A stretch of 64,000 nucleotides of DNA from Paenibacillus macerans. Its GTDB lineage: Bacteria > Bacillota > Bacilli > Paenibacillales > Paenibacillaceae. This document shows, one piece after another, positions 8,555-17,056 of the stretch. Positions within the stretch are counted from its first letter, which is position 1. Every line of letters begins with the position of its first letter. The stretch is from NCBI RefSeq assembly GCF_900454495.1, contig NZ_UGSI01000001.1:5108501-5172500 (forward strand), read 5' to 3'. The notes under the pieces were generated by a model. The model worked only from the letters and a program-made list of their open reading frames with translations, was not told the origin of the DNA and ran no database searches. The position numbers were made by a program, and so were the translations under genes.

Positions 8555-10345
8555 TTATTGCAGCGTCCAGTTCGGCAGACTGGAGGACAGGCCGGTAAAC
8601 GGACTGACGGACAGATTTTGAATACGGCCATTATAGGCGTACACGGTCTTTTTGTAGGAAGTGAAAATTATCGGCAGTTCGTCGTTGAGCAGTTGGAACA
8701 GCTCTTTGTACACCGTTTTGCGCTGTTCGATGTCGCTGGTGGCCAGCGCCTTGTCGTACAGCTCTTTCACTTTCGGGTTATCATAGCCTTTGATTTCCCC
8801 GTCCACGAATTGCACCACCCCTTCAGACGGGTCCGTCAGCATCGGCGTGGAGAAGGAGGCGATATCGTAGTCTCCGCCTTCCACTTTGGAGACAAGCGCG
8901 TTGAAATCGGCGAACACCTCCGGCTGAAAGTCGACGCCGATGGCGGCGAAATTCTCCGCGGCAACCGCGATAAAAATGTCAGTCTGGGCATTTTTGGAGC
9001 CGAGGAAATGGATCGTCAGCTTCTTGCCGTTCTTTTCGCGAATGCCGTCCTGGCCCTTGGTCCAGCCCGCTTCATCCAGCAGTTTGTTGGCTTTGTCCGC
9101 GTTATAAGCGTAATCGTTGATGCCTTCCTCCGTGTAAGCCCAGGAAATCGGCGAAGCCGGAATGTTGGCGACTTGCCCGGCGCCCTGGTTCGCGTCGACA
9201 TAGATGCTTTGGCGGTCGAGTCCGTACGTTAGCGCCTGCCGAACCTTTTTGTCCTTCAGCGGTTCATGCTCGAGGTTAAGCTGGAGGTAACCGTAAGTGC
9301 TTGGCGTGTACGGCAAAATGTTGACGAAACCCAAACTTTTCAGCTTGTCGATGTTTTCCGTTGTAGCGCTGAAGGAAGCGTAGTCCACTTCTCCGGTCTC
9401 CAGATACTGCCAGGTGTCGCCCTCGGATGTTTTATAGATAAACCGCTCCGTTTTGGGCTTGCCGGCATAATAATGTTCGTTGGCTGCATAGCGAACCTCT
9501 TGCCCCGGAATAAATTTCTCCAGCACGTAAGGTCCGTTGCCGAGCGGTTTCTCGTGCAGCTTCTTGATGTAGTCGAGCTGGCCGAATTTGTAATCCTTGC
9601 CGTAGTAGGCTTTGGACAGCACGTCGCCGCCCAGGAGCACCAGCGCCGTGGCATTCGGCTGCTCCAGCTTGGCCGAGACGGTCAGCGGATCTATGACGGT
9701 GATGCCGGAGATGCTCCCGGCTTTGTCTGCTTTGTAAGCTTCGCCGCCTTCAATACGGAGCGCCGGAATTTGCGAGTCTCCGTCGTAAGCTTTATCGTGA
9801 AGCAGCGTCCAGGTAAAAGCCACGTCATCCGCCGTCAGCGGCGACCCGTCGCTGAACTTCAAATCCTTGCGCAGATGGAACGTATATGTAAGCTGGTCTG
9901 CGGAAACGTCCCAGCTTTCGGCCAGCCCTGGAGCCGGCAGCCCTTTGTCGTCCACTGTTACGAGCGGCGTAAACAACAGCGACGACACATTGCCGTCATA
10001 GCCGCTTTGGTGAAAATAAGGCGTAAACGCCCCGCTCGGATCGGTCAGGCCGACGATGATCGTGTCGGTTCGCTGCTTGGCCACTGCCGGTAATTTGGAC
10101 AGATCGCCGGCCGGAGTGAACTGCAGCGCGACCGCCGGCGCAGCATCGCCGTCATTGGCGGCGGCCGCGTTTTGGCCGTTCCCGGCTGCGGCTGTGCTTT
10201 GACCGTTCCCGGCGGCCGCCGTCACCGGACCGCCTTCCTGAGCGGTGCTGTCCCCGTTATTGCCGGTGCAGGCCGACAATACCAGGGCGCCGGTCAGCAA
10301 AAACATCATCAGTACGGTTAATCTTGTTCTCTTCATCTTGTTCAT
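8555..10345 (-). CDS. Oligopeptide ABC transporter substrate-binding lipoprotein (SBP_bac_5 family)
   Basis: This lipoprotein should sit on the outer face of the membrane and deliver peptides to the permease. The signal peptide ends in the lipobox LSAC (Cys near residue 25). After it come about 50 Ala/Gly/Asn/Gln-rich residues, including a repeated AAAGNGQ unit, which probably form a tether. The SBP_bac_5 fold follows, with LRKDLKFSDGSPLTADDV and GNGPYVLEKFIPGQEV. The start ATG (MNKMKRTRL) has GGGAGG seven bases upstream; length 596. It is the first gene of the operon and has a strong promoter upstream. Confidence 0.92.
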   Translation of the reverse strand: MNKMKRTRLTVLMMFLLTGALVLSACTGNNGDSTAQEGGPVTAAAGNGQSTAAAGNGQNAAAANDGDAAPAVALQFTPAGDLSKLPAVAKQRTDTIIVGLTDPSGAFTPYFHQSGYDGNVSSLLFTPLVTVDDKGLPAPGLAESWDVSADQLTYTFHLRKDLKFSDGSPLTADDVAFTWTLLHDKAYDGDSQIPALRIEGGEAYKADKAGSISGITVIDPLTVSAKLEQPNATALVLLGGDVLSKAYYGKDYKFGQLDYIKKLHEKPLGNGPYVLEKFIPGQEVRYAANEHYYAGKPKTERFIYKTSEGDTWQYLETGEVDYASFSATTENIDKLKSLGFVNILPYTPSTYGYLQLNLEHEPLKDKKVRQALTYGLDRQSIYVDANQGAGQVANIPASPISWAYTEEGINDYAYNADKANKLLDEAGWTKGQDGIREKNGKKLTIHFLGSKNAQTDIFIAVAAENFAAIGVDFQPEVFADFNALVSKVEGGDYDIASFSTPMLTDPSEGVVQFVDGEIKGYDNPKVKELYDKALATSDIEQRKTVYKELFQLLNDELPIIFTSYKKTVYAYNGRIQNLSVSPFTGLSSSLPNWTLQ

Positions 10346-10432
10346 CCTTCTCCCTCCCATTTGCCTGTAAAATGATCGTGGCTTATGATACTCTTAAATT
10401 CCGATAAGATAACTCAACTATATGCCTTTATC

Positions 10433-10461
10433 ATTATACGAATGACATTTTGTTCTGTAAA
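10433..10461 (-). promoter_or_regulatory. Sigma-A promoter of the peptide transporter operon
   Basis: On the minus strand TTTACA is followed after exactly 17 bases by TATAAT, about 90 bases upstream of the binding-protein start. No operator is evident. The leader between promoter and gene is A/T-rich. Confidence 0.75.
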
Positions 10462-10677
10462 TAGAGAACTTGTTTATTTTTCTTTATTCGGAGAATTTTG
10501 AATTATGACTGCATAACAAAAAAAACAGGCCGATCATGGTGATGTTTGACCATAATCAGCCTGCACGCAAGAGCCGGGCCTTCTTCTTTGGGAACATTAG
10601 AGGCCTTTTTAGGGATCACGCCGCGAAAACCTGCTAATCCCAGGCAGCCTAAGAGACTCCTTCCTGACTGCGAAAAA

Positions 10678-10830
10678 CATAAGGACAAAAAACGTCGCTA
10701 TTTCGGTGATATCCGTCCATTTGAGAGAAATAGAGGCAATTTATGTCGTTATATTCTTAGGGTAACCAGGAAATACCCGCGTTCCGGACCATTCTTGAGA
10801 AAATAAGTACTAAAAATGCCTCTAATGGGG
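10678..10830. repeat. Family-2-like A/T-rich intergenic repeat, diverged copy
   Basis: This stretch carries the recurring phrases of the family, such as GGACAAAAAACGTCGCTATTT, AATAGAGGCAATTTATGTCG and AAAATAAGTAC. It resembles the stretches near 26340, 38608 and 55050 only in pieces. No gene is visible between the transporter promoter and the ArsR-type gene. Confidence 0.5.
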
Positions 10831-10899
10831 ATGAACATGCTGAGCACCGGATAATAAGTACATAAAGTGCCGCTATTTTGAAAGCGGCGGTCCATCGAA

Positions 10900-11043
10900 T
10901 AAATCTAACGGTTGTGATCGACGCTATTGGGGTAAAGACGAACGGATTCCAAATGTAACGGTTGCCAGCGAGCCTATTTTCCGTTTTCCCGGCAGTAATG
11001 GGGCGGTTTCGCCTAAATAAGCGCGATGACAACCGTTAGCGTA
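10900..11043 (+). repeat. Family-1 intergenic element, copy B (partial, diverged)
   Basis: The copy keeps the forward module (TCTAACGGTTGTGATCGACG, then CTATT), a second forward module and one inverted module (AATAAGCGCGATGACAACCG). Terminal inverted repeats are not seen. Together with copy A it brackets the transporter operon in the same orientation. Confidence 0.7.
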
Positions 11044-11095
11044 ATAAATGTTCCGGATAGCTTGATCATACGAGATCATTCGAGATCACCCGAGA

Positions 11096-12016
11096 TTAAC
11101 CTTGCGGCTTAATATAATCGACCAGCTTCCGGTGCATTACGTCCAACATCTCCGCACGCAGGCTGTATTCGGTGACCGTCTCTCCCTCGAAATGGGCCCG
11201 GATGAAGCCGCCGCTGCGCAGCTTGGACACGTGATCGTGCGTAATGCCCTTCGATAATTGCAAATGGCGGACGATTTCGGTAAACGTCCGCGGGCCCTCG
11301 CTCAAGTAACGCAGGATTTTCAGTCGGCTCTGCTCGCCGAGCGCCCGGATCATGCGGTATTCTTGCGGCGGAAAATCCGTCTCGTCGCCGAAGTGGATTC
11401 GCGCCGCATAATGGCAAAGCGTTACCTTGCCAAAGTGATAAATAACATTCATCGGCTGAAAATGATACTGCGGCACCAGCACCAACCGCTCCAGCCCCTC
11501 CTTCGGCGCGAACGCCAGCCCGTTCGTCGTCCGCTCGACAAACGCCAACGGTTCGGCGGCGGCCAACTCTTCCTTTCGCCGTCCGGCTTCCGCCCGCAGC
11601 GCGCCCGGCACCGCCGGATCCAGCCGGCGGAAATACTGCTCGTTCCACATGGACAACACCTCGAGCGTCCGCGAGCGGTAAAGCCCCATATCCTTGGGGA
11701 ACTGCTGGGTGTATCCGGCGGTCAGCTCATATAAATCGCCCGGCGTCTTGGCCTCCAGCCAAGCGAGGAAGGCTTCCGGCGCCAGTCCGGCCGGACACAA
11801 ACAGGTTAGCAGGTAAGTGAATTTCCAATCGCCGTCCACTTCCATCTCCTTCAGCATGGCGGCGAACCCGGGCGTCAGACACTGTAAGGTTTCCTTGACC
11901 CAGGCCGGGGCAAGGTCGATTTTTTTATGCGATTTACGGCAAATGATCGTATGCAGGCTGCTCAATAGCTCGTACCGGGGTTCAAATGTTACGTCCACGC
12001 GGTAATCCAATTCCAC
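11096..12016 (-). CDS. ArsR-type winged-helix transcriptional regulator with N-terminal DUF5937-like region
   Basis: The C-terminal third (about residue 215 on) is an ArsR-like helix-turn-helix: EYRMIRALGEQSRLKILRYL, then the recognition stretch LQLSKGITHDHVSKLRSGGFI. The N-terminal 200 residues look like the uncharacterised domain found in Paenibacillus and actinobacterial regulators of this size. There are no cysteine pairs typical of metal sensors. The start is GTG with AAAGGGG upstream; 306 residues. It lies between spoIIE and the transporter operon on the same strand, so a role in regulating that operon is possible but only inferred from proximity. Confidence 0.75.
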   Translation of the reverse strand: MELDYRVDVTFEPRYELLSSLHTIICRKSHKKIDLAPAWVKETLQCLTPGFAAMLKEMEVDGDWKFTYLLTCLCPAGLAPEAFLAWLEAKTPGDLYELTAGYTQQFPKDMGLYRSRTLEVLSMWNEQYFRRLDPAVPGALRAEAGRRKEELAAAEPLAFVERTTNGLAFAPKEGLERLVLVPQYHFQPMNVIYHFGKVTLCHYAARIHFGDETDFPPQEYRMIRALGEQSRLKILRYLSEGPRTFTEIVRHLQLSKGITHDHVSKLRSGGFIRAHFEGETVTEYSLRAEMLDVMHRKLVDYIKPQG

Positions 12017-12095
12017 ACGCCCCTTTCTTTCTCCATTATAGCGTGCTTCCCCCCAATTTCGGGCAAAACATCAAACCAGAAAAACAACCTTTCAC

Positions 12096-12126
12096 GCAAA
12101 AAAAGAACCTGAGGTTCTCACCTCAA
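12096..12126 (-). terminator. Intrinsic terminator after spoIIE
   Basis: On the minus strand a compact palindromic region (TGAGGT...ACCTCA overlapping GAACCTCAGGTTC) runs straight into a T7 tract. It starts a few bases after the spoIIE stop. Confidence 0.7.
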
Positions 12127-12134
12127 GCCCTCTT

Positions 12135-14642
12135 CTAACTGACCGTACGCGGCCTTTCCAGCCGGCTGATCCCGGGGATATGCAGCGTTGACCACTGCGG
12201 CCGCAAGTGATCGACGGTGGCCACGGCGACGGTCATATCATCGTGAATGACGTTTTTCTGATAACGGATGACCGATTCGAGCAGGCAATCGGCGATCTCC
12301 TGCGGATCGTCGGCGTTGATTTCCTGGATCAGCCGCTTGATCCACAGCTCTTTGTTCACGGCCGGGCCCGGCGCATCGTAAATGCCGTCGGTCATCATGA
12401 TCAGCGTATCGCCGGGATACAGTTGCACCGTCACCAGATCGACCTCGATGTCCTGGATAATCCCGATCGGCAGGTTGCTCGCCGAAACCGGGATCACCTC
12501 CTTTCCGCGTTTGATAAAGCTTGGGGAAGATCCGATCTTCATAAAGGTTGTGCGCGCCGTATATTGATCGATCAGCGCCATGTCGACCGTAGCGTACACC
12601 TCATCCGGCGAACGCAGCATCAGAACCGAGTTGACCGATTTGATCGCCAGCGTCTCCTCCATGCCCGACTGCAGCAGCTGCTCGAGAATGCTGAGCGCCG
12701 TGCTGCTTTCCAAGCGCGCCCGCTCCCCGTTGCCCATGCCGTCGCTGATGGCCACCGCGTAAGTGCCGTTGCCCAGCTCCTTGGCGCTGAAGCTGTCGCC
12801 GGACAGCAAATCGCCCCCTTTGGCGGTGCCGGCGACCCCGGTCGTAATTTCAAACGCTTTGGCCGACCCGAACGTAACGGTCGCAAGGCCTTCTTTTCCT
12901 CCGTGCATCGTCTCGTTCATCACCGCGATATGCTCACCCAAAATATCCGACAGCAGCGGGGCGATGATTTTCCGGCATTCATCAAACCCGCGCGTGTAAG
13001 CATGGACGATTTCAATTTCCACATTGCCGTGATCCAAATTGACGATATCGATGTTGTGGATCGACAAGCCCATTTTTTCCAAAGCCTCGCGGATTTGTTC
13101 CTCTTGCCGGTACATGGCTTGTCCTTCGCGCTTGATTTCCCGGGCCAGATCCTCCATTACCTGGGACACCCCGGACAATTGCTCGGCCACCAGCTGCCGG
13201 CTGTCGTATATTTGCTGTTTCCAGTGCATATCATGTTGGTAGAGTTCATATTCCCGCTTCATCACGTCCAGCACCTGGTCGGTTTTGACGCACAGCTTGC
13301 CCCACTTCGGAGGCAGCTCGTCCGGAGAAATGTCCGGCTTCTCTTCGATCGCCGTCATCATCTCCGTCATCAATTTATAAGTCTGATAAAATTTGCCGTC
13401 CCAGCACGTACCGCGGCGGAAACAGGTGGCGCAGGCCCCTTCCGTCACGGCGTTCATGAAATGGTCGATTTCCTCGCCGCGCCTTACGATTTCGCCCGAA
13501 CTGGAAACTTGGCCAAAGCTCCGGGAAAGCTGCTTAAAGACTTGGGAGAACTGCGCCACTCGCTCGGCCGTAATGTCGCGCACCCGCTTGGCATATTCAT
13601 GCTGCGTTTTCACATGCTCTTGCGTGCCGGGAACATATTTGGCGATCACATTGACCGTTTTTTTCGGAGTCAGAAGGAACAGCAGCACCGCAGCGCAGCT
13701 CTCCCAAGTCGAGGACATCACGTCCGCAGGCCCGGCGATGTAAATGGAAAGAATCGAGGACCCGAGCAGCATGCCGAAGCCGACGGCCCATTTTCGCCCT
13801 TCCCGCATCATGCCGGCGAGCATGCCGGAAAAGGCCAATAAGCTCATTTGATAAAGCGCCGACGTGTCGGCCAAGCTTAAAATCAGCCCGGTTATGACGC
13901 CGACCGACGCGCCCAGCGGAGCGCCGCCCACGAAAGCAAACAGCAGAATCAGGTAGCGGGACAGCACATGCTCGGCGGACAACCCGGAAATTTCCCAGCC
14001 GACCGTACCAGTCATGACCGAGGCGAGCAAGATGACAAGACACAAAATTTCCTCACCCCGCAGGTGATATTGTTTTTTACGGTACGTAAAGATGGGGACC
14101 GCCTGGATAAACACCAGGGTGAGCACAAAGCTGAGCAGCGCGTCCATCACGGTCATCGTCAGCGCGTACCATGTGAGCGACGGCCCGATGACCGCGCCGA
14201 ACAGTCCAACGAAAAACGTGCTTGTAAACACCATGATCGGCGCATAGGAAATGTCAGCCCGCTCAAACGCTTCCAGCCCTTTTTGCAGCAAATAGAAGAT
14301 CAGCAGCTCCACCGCAATTTGGGCGGCATGCGCCTGCGCGCCCGGCGTAAACATGGCGCCCGCCACCATCACCGCCGCCGTAACCATAGCGATGTCCCGC
14401 CGCATAAATACCATGACGGCAAAAAAAGCTACCGCAAACGGTGCAAGCTCGTCCAATATCGTCGCCCGCCCAAGCAGGAAACTCATCAGGATCAGCAGCC
14501 CGTTCCATTTGCTCGCCGCAAAAAAACGCGCGGCCCGCCCCAAAACCGGCAGGTTTAAAATTTCGTTCCACAACGCCTCTTTATTCCATGCCTTTCCCTT
14601 TTTCAATCCTGGAAACAGAGTGACATTCCACTTGTTCAACAT
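12135..14642 (-). CDS. spoIIE: Stage II sporulation protein E, SpoIIE (PP2C-type phosphatase)
   Basis: SpoIIE dephosphorylates SpoIIAA-P to release sigma-F in the forespore and interacts with FtsZ at the polar septum. The 835-residue product fits the family (827 in B. subtilis). Residues about 45-320 hold roughly ten hydrophobic helices, the middle (about 330-590) is the FtsZ-interacting and regulatory region with a Cys motif GACATCFRRGTC, and the C-terminal PP2C domain has GDSFSAKELGNG, AISDGMGNGERA and LIMMTDGIYDAPG. It is read toward yabS but separated from it by the transporter block; in B. subtilis they are adjacent. Confidence 0.97.
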   Translation of the reverse strand: MLNKWNVTLFPGLKKGKAWNKEALWNEILNLPVLGRAARFFAASKWNGLLILMSFLLGRATILDELAPFAVAFFAVMVFMRRDIAMVTAAVMVAGAMFTPGAQAHAAQIAVELLIFYLLQKGLEAFERADISYAPIMVFTSTFFVGLFGAVIGPSLTWYALTMTVMDALLSFVLTLVFIQAVPIFTYRKKQYHLRGEEILCLVILLASVMTGTVGWEISGLSAEHVLSRYLILLFAFVGGAPLGASVGVITGLILSLADTSALYQMSLLAFSGMLAGMMREGRKWAVGFGMLLGSSILSIYIAGPADVMSSTWESCAAVLLFLLTPKKTVNVIAKYVPGTQEHVKTQHEYAKRVRDITAERVAQFSQVFKQLSRSFGQVSSSGEIVRRGEEIDHFMNAVTEGACATCFRRGTCWDGKFYQTYKLMTEMMTAIEEKPDISPDELPPKWGKLCVKTDQVLDVMKREYELYQHDMHWKQQIYDSRQLVAEQLSGVSQVMEDLAREIKREGQAMYRQEEQIREALEKMGLSIHNIDIVNLDHGNVEIEIVHAYTRGFDECRKIIAPLLSDILGEHIAVMNETMHGGKEGLATVTFGSAKAFEITTGVAGTAKGGDLLSGDSFSAKELGNGTYAVAISDGMGNGERARLESSTALSILEQLLQSGMEETLAIKSVNSVLMLRSPDEVYATVDMALIDQYTARTTFMKIGSSPSFIKRGKEVIPVSASNLPIGIIQDIEVDLVTVQLYPGDTLIMMTDGIYDAPGPAVNKELWIKRLIQEINADDPQEIADCLLESVIRYQKNVIHDDMTVAVATVDHLRPQWSTLHIPGISRLERPRTVS

Positions 14643-14971
14643 CCCGGCACCGCCTTTTCCAAATTTGTAAGGTATGTCCCATTATAGGAGCACGGGAGCG
14701 GAAAGTTTGTCAGATACCGGAGGAACGCCCAAAGAAATTTCCGACAAATTGAGAGGGGTTTACGAAACGGCGCGAATGCAGGCCCGCCATGACGGCGATT
14801 GCCCCGAAGCGTTCCTATGTTCGCATGGACTTTGCCATGCCCCCGCCGCCATAGGAGCGTGATCATCGTAAAATTGCGTAAGAACCTGTCGGGAAAAGCG
14901 AAGAGCCGACAAAACATCCTTTACTCCAGCAAAAGCCACAGAATTGCCATATTTTACCGCAAAAAAGCGCA
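14643..14971. other. Intergenic region without recognised gene
   Basis: B. subtilis has two tRNA genes (trnSL) between yabR and spoIIE. No tRNA-like T-loop sequence (GGTTCGAATCC type) is present here on either strand. The spoIIE promoter should lie in this stretch; I could not assign its -35 and -10 with confidence. Confidence 0.5.
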
Positions 14972-15003
14972 CAAAAAACCGCAGGCGAGCTTATCACCTG
15001 CGG
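14972..15003 (-). terminator. Intrinsic terminator after yabR
   Basis: On the minus strand the stem CCGCAGG/CCTGCGG closes an 11-base loop and is followed by TTTTTTG. It ends the yabP-yabQ-divIC-yabR unit before spoIIE. Confidence 0.85.
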
Positions 15004-15033
15004 TGGGTTTGAAGTTTTCGGTCACTTTAGGGA

Positions 15034-15510
15034 TTACATTCGTTTGGCACCGCGTCCGCCGCGTTTGCCTTCCGTGTTCTTCTTGAGCGAAGAAATCCGC
15101 TCCTCGCTGTCCTTAAGGAAACGAGATACTTTGTCTTCGAAGGAAGATTTGTTGGCTGGGGGCTTGAAAGAGCGTCCTCCACGGTCCCGGTTGAATCCGC
15201 CGCCCGGACGGTCTCCGTCTCTTCCGCTTGGCCGATCTGTTCTCGGTGCGCGAGGCGGTCTAGCCTCTACCGGTTTGTCAACAGCCTGTTTGATGGAAAG
15301 TCCGATCTTACCGTCCTTATCGACATTGATTACCTTCACGGTAACCGTGTCGCCAATCTTCAGATGATCGTTAACGTCTTTAACGTAATTGTCGGCGATC
15401 TCCGAGATGTGAACGAGACCCGTGACACCTCCTGACAGATCCACAAATGCTCCGAAATGCGTGATGCCTGTCACTTTTCCCTCTAACTTGGTGCCCACTT
15501 CAATTGCCAT
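15034..15510 (-). CDS. yabR: YabR-like S1 RNA-binding domain protein
   Basis: The 158-residue product has one S1 domain at residues 3-72 (GTKLEGKVTGITHFGAFVDL ... GLVHISEIADNYV), followed by a basic, Arg/Gly/Pro-rich tail (PRAPRTDRPSGRDGDRP) and a lysine-rich end. It probably binds RNA; its precise role is unknown. The frame is open upstream, but the ATG giving MAIEVGTKLEG has GGGAGG upstream and matches the family start. The gene follows divIC, as in B. subtilis. Confidence 0.88.
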   Translation of the reverse strand: MAIEVGTKLEGKVTGITHFGAFVDLSGGVTGLVHISEIADNYVKDVNDHLKIGDTVTVKVINVDKDGKIGLSIKQAVDKPVEARPPRAPRTDRPSGRDGDRPGGGFNRDRGGRSFKPPANKSSFEDKVSRFLKDSEERISSLKKNTEGKRGGRGAKRM

Positions 15511-15627
15511 AAAATAAAATGATCCTCCCTTAAAAATATACAGCCAGGCCTCGAAATTCATGACTGCGGTGATTTGATTATACCGAATGACTGAAACAAG
15601 GTCAACAGACGTATATCCCGCATGGGA

Positions 15628-15987
15628 TCAGTCATTTCCGGCTTCGGATTCCGATACCCGGACCGGAATTTCCCCGGGCTTATACAGCCCGTATTTCTTC
15701 ATGGCAATTTGTCCGATATATTCGGGATCTTGCAGACGGTTCACTTCATATTTAAGCTGGTTCAAGCTTTCTTCGGTCTGCTTCCCGGAGGCCTGCGTCT
15801 TGGCAAGCTGCTGCGACTTCTCGCCGATCTCTTCGGATTGGGAAATATACGTATACGCCGCCCAGCCAAGGAATACGATCATAAAACCGAGCCATAACCG
15901 GAGCCGCCGACGCGCCCCGACGCTTCCGGGCTTTTGAGAATTCCGAGGATTTTTTGACATCTTTGGATTTGTCGTAACCGCACGCAT
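15628..15987 (-). CDS. divIC: Septum formation initiator DivIC (FtsB family)
   Basis: The 119-residue protein has a short basic N-terminal tail, one transmembrane helix (about residues 35-53, LWLGFMIVFLGWAAYTYI), and an extracellular heptad coiled coil (SEEIGEKSQQLAKTQASGKQ onward) ending in EYIGQIAMKKYGLYKPGE, the usual FtsB/DivIC end. It acts in the divisome with FtsL and DivIB. AAGGAGG lies eight bases before the chosen ATG; a GTG nine bases upstream is the alternative. Confidence 0.92.
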   Translation of the reverse strand: MRAVTTNPKMSKNPRNSQKPGSVGARRRLRLWLGFMIVFLGWAAYTYISQSEEIGEKSQQLAKTQASGKQTEESLNQLKYEVNRLQDPEYIGQIAMKKYGLYKPGEIPVRVSESEAGND

Positions 15988-16008
15988 CAGGGACACCTCC
16001 TTAAAGCA

Positions 16009-16596
16009 TCACTCTTTGATGAACCAGCGTAACAAACGCACAATACGATTCTTCCAGATATCCAGCCAACTCTTAAATTTGCTTAGCCCTTCCGGAATCC
16101 GCAGCCGCTTCCATATAGGCCTAAAGACCCACGAAATTAGCTTCCATAGCGGCAGCAGCGTGATCCGCCCGAGAAACAGCAGCACGATCCAGACAAAACC
16201 GAGCAGAAGCTTGGCTCCTTTGAACAACCAGCGGAACGGAGCAATGATGAAAAGCTGGATAATCCTTACGATAAACCGGTAAATTTGGTTAGTTATCCAT
16301 ATTAACATTAACACAAATCGTTCCGTTAGAACACTAAGAAGCAAAAAATAAATCCAAATACCTAGAAACAACCCGAGAAAAACATAGAACCTTAGTTCCC
16401 CATGATTGCTATGGTATAACACGCGAAATACAAACAAGGCGGCTGCCGCCCAATATACCAGGTCAAGGGCATGGACACTCCAGCGGGGAAAACGGAATTG
16501 TCCCGAGACGACGCGATAGCTGTCAAAGACGATCCCCATAATCCCCCCGGAGGCGAACATCCATAGAAGGGTCATCCACTGCGTTTCCAGATTCAT
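16009..16596 (-). CDS. yabQ: Spore cortex biosynthesis protein YabQ
   Basis: YabQ is a mother-cell membrane protein needed for spore cortex formation. The 195-residue product has four or more hydrophobic segments in its first 130 residues (for example LLWMFASGGIMGIVF and FYVFLGLFLGIWIYFLLLSV) and an Arg/Trp-rich cytoplasmic end. The start overlaps the yabP stop by four bases, so the two are coupled. In B. subtilis yabP-yabQ are sigma-E dependent. Confidence 0.92.
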   Translation of the reverse strand: MNLETQWMTLLWMFASGGIMGIVFDSYRVVSGQFRFPRWSVHALDLVYWAAAALFVFRVLYHSNHGELRFYVFLGLFLGIWIYFLLLSVLTERFVLMLIWITNQIYRFIVRIIQLFIIAPFRWLFKGAKLLLGFVWIVLLFLGRITLLPLWKLISWVFRPIWKRLRIPEGLSKFKSWLDIWKNRIVRLLRWFIKE

Positions 16597-16874
16597 CGGA
16601 ACAGTTTGCCGAGCAATCCCTTACCGGACGGATGTGAACCCTGCTCCAAATACGACAAGGTGTTAACCAGGCCTTCAATGCTGACAAGCCCTTGCTCGAG
16701 GTTCAGGTTTTTAATATGTAAATTTTGTCCGCGGATTGCCAAATGCCCTAATTCGGTCTGAAGCAGAAACTCCTCATTGTCGAAGCTCTCCACATTGAGG
16801 ACTCCCGAAATTTCCAGCAGCTTGCGATTCATTAAATGCAGCTCCTGGTGTTTTCCTTTCAATTGTTCGACCAT
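16593..16874 (-). CDS. yabP: Sporulation protein YabP
   Basis: The 93-residue protein belongs to the YabP/YqfC family of small beta-rich sporulation proteins (HELHLMNRKLLEISGVLNVESF and LGHLAIRGQNLHIKNLNLEQG are typical). It is needed for cortex formation. An AAGGAGGGG site lies upstream of the ATG. In B. subtilis the gene before it is yabO; here the aspA-hydF pair separates them, and yabP is transcribed divergently from aspA. Confidence 0.92.
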   Translation of the reverse strand: MVEQLKGKHQELHLMNRKLLEISGVLNVESFDNEEFLLQTELGHLAIRGQNLHIKNLNLEQGLVSIEGLVNTLSYLEQGSHPSGKGLLGKLFR

Positions 16875-17056
16875 GGCATGTACCCCTCCTTCTTACCAAT
16901 AGCTTATGGACGAATTGTCGGCTTTAGAACCGGATAACTTGCAAGACTTCGCGTGATTTTCATTCTGGTTAAGTGACTTTCTTTACAGGATTTGGCAGCG
17001 TGTTTTTTTACGATAATTACGGAAGAAACGCAAGCGGCTTTTGGAGGCGAATCCTG

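Noticed and set aside
12207..13841. Open frame of 544 codons on the plus strand
   Set aside because: Antisense to spoIIE; composition is His/Arg/Asp-rich as expected of a shadow frame.
14643..15033. tRNA genes expected by synteny (trnSL)
   Set aside because: No tRNA T-loop or acceptor pairing is visible on either strand.
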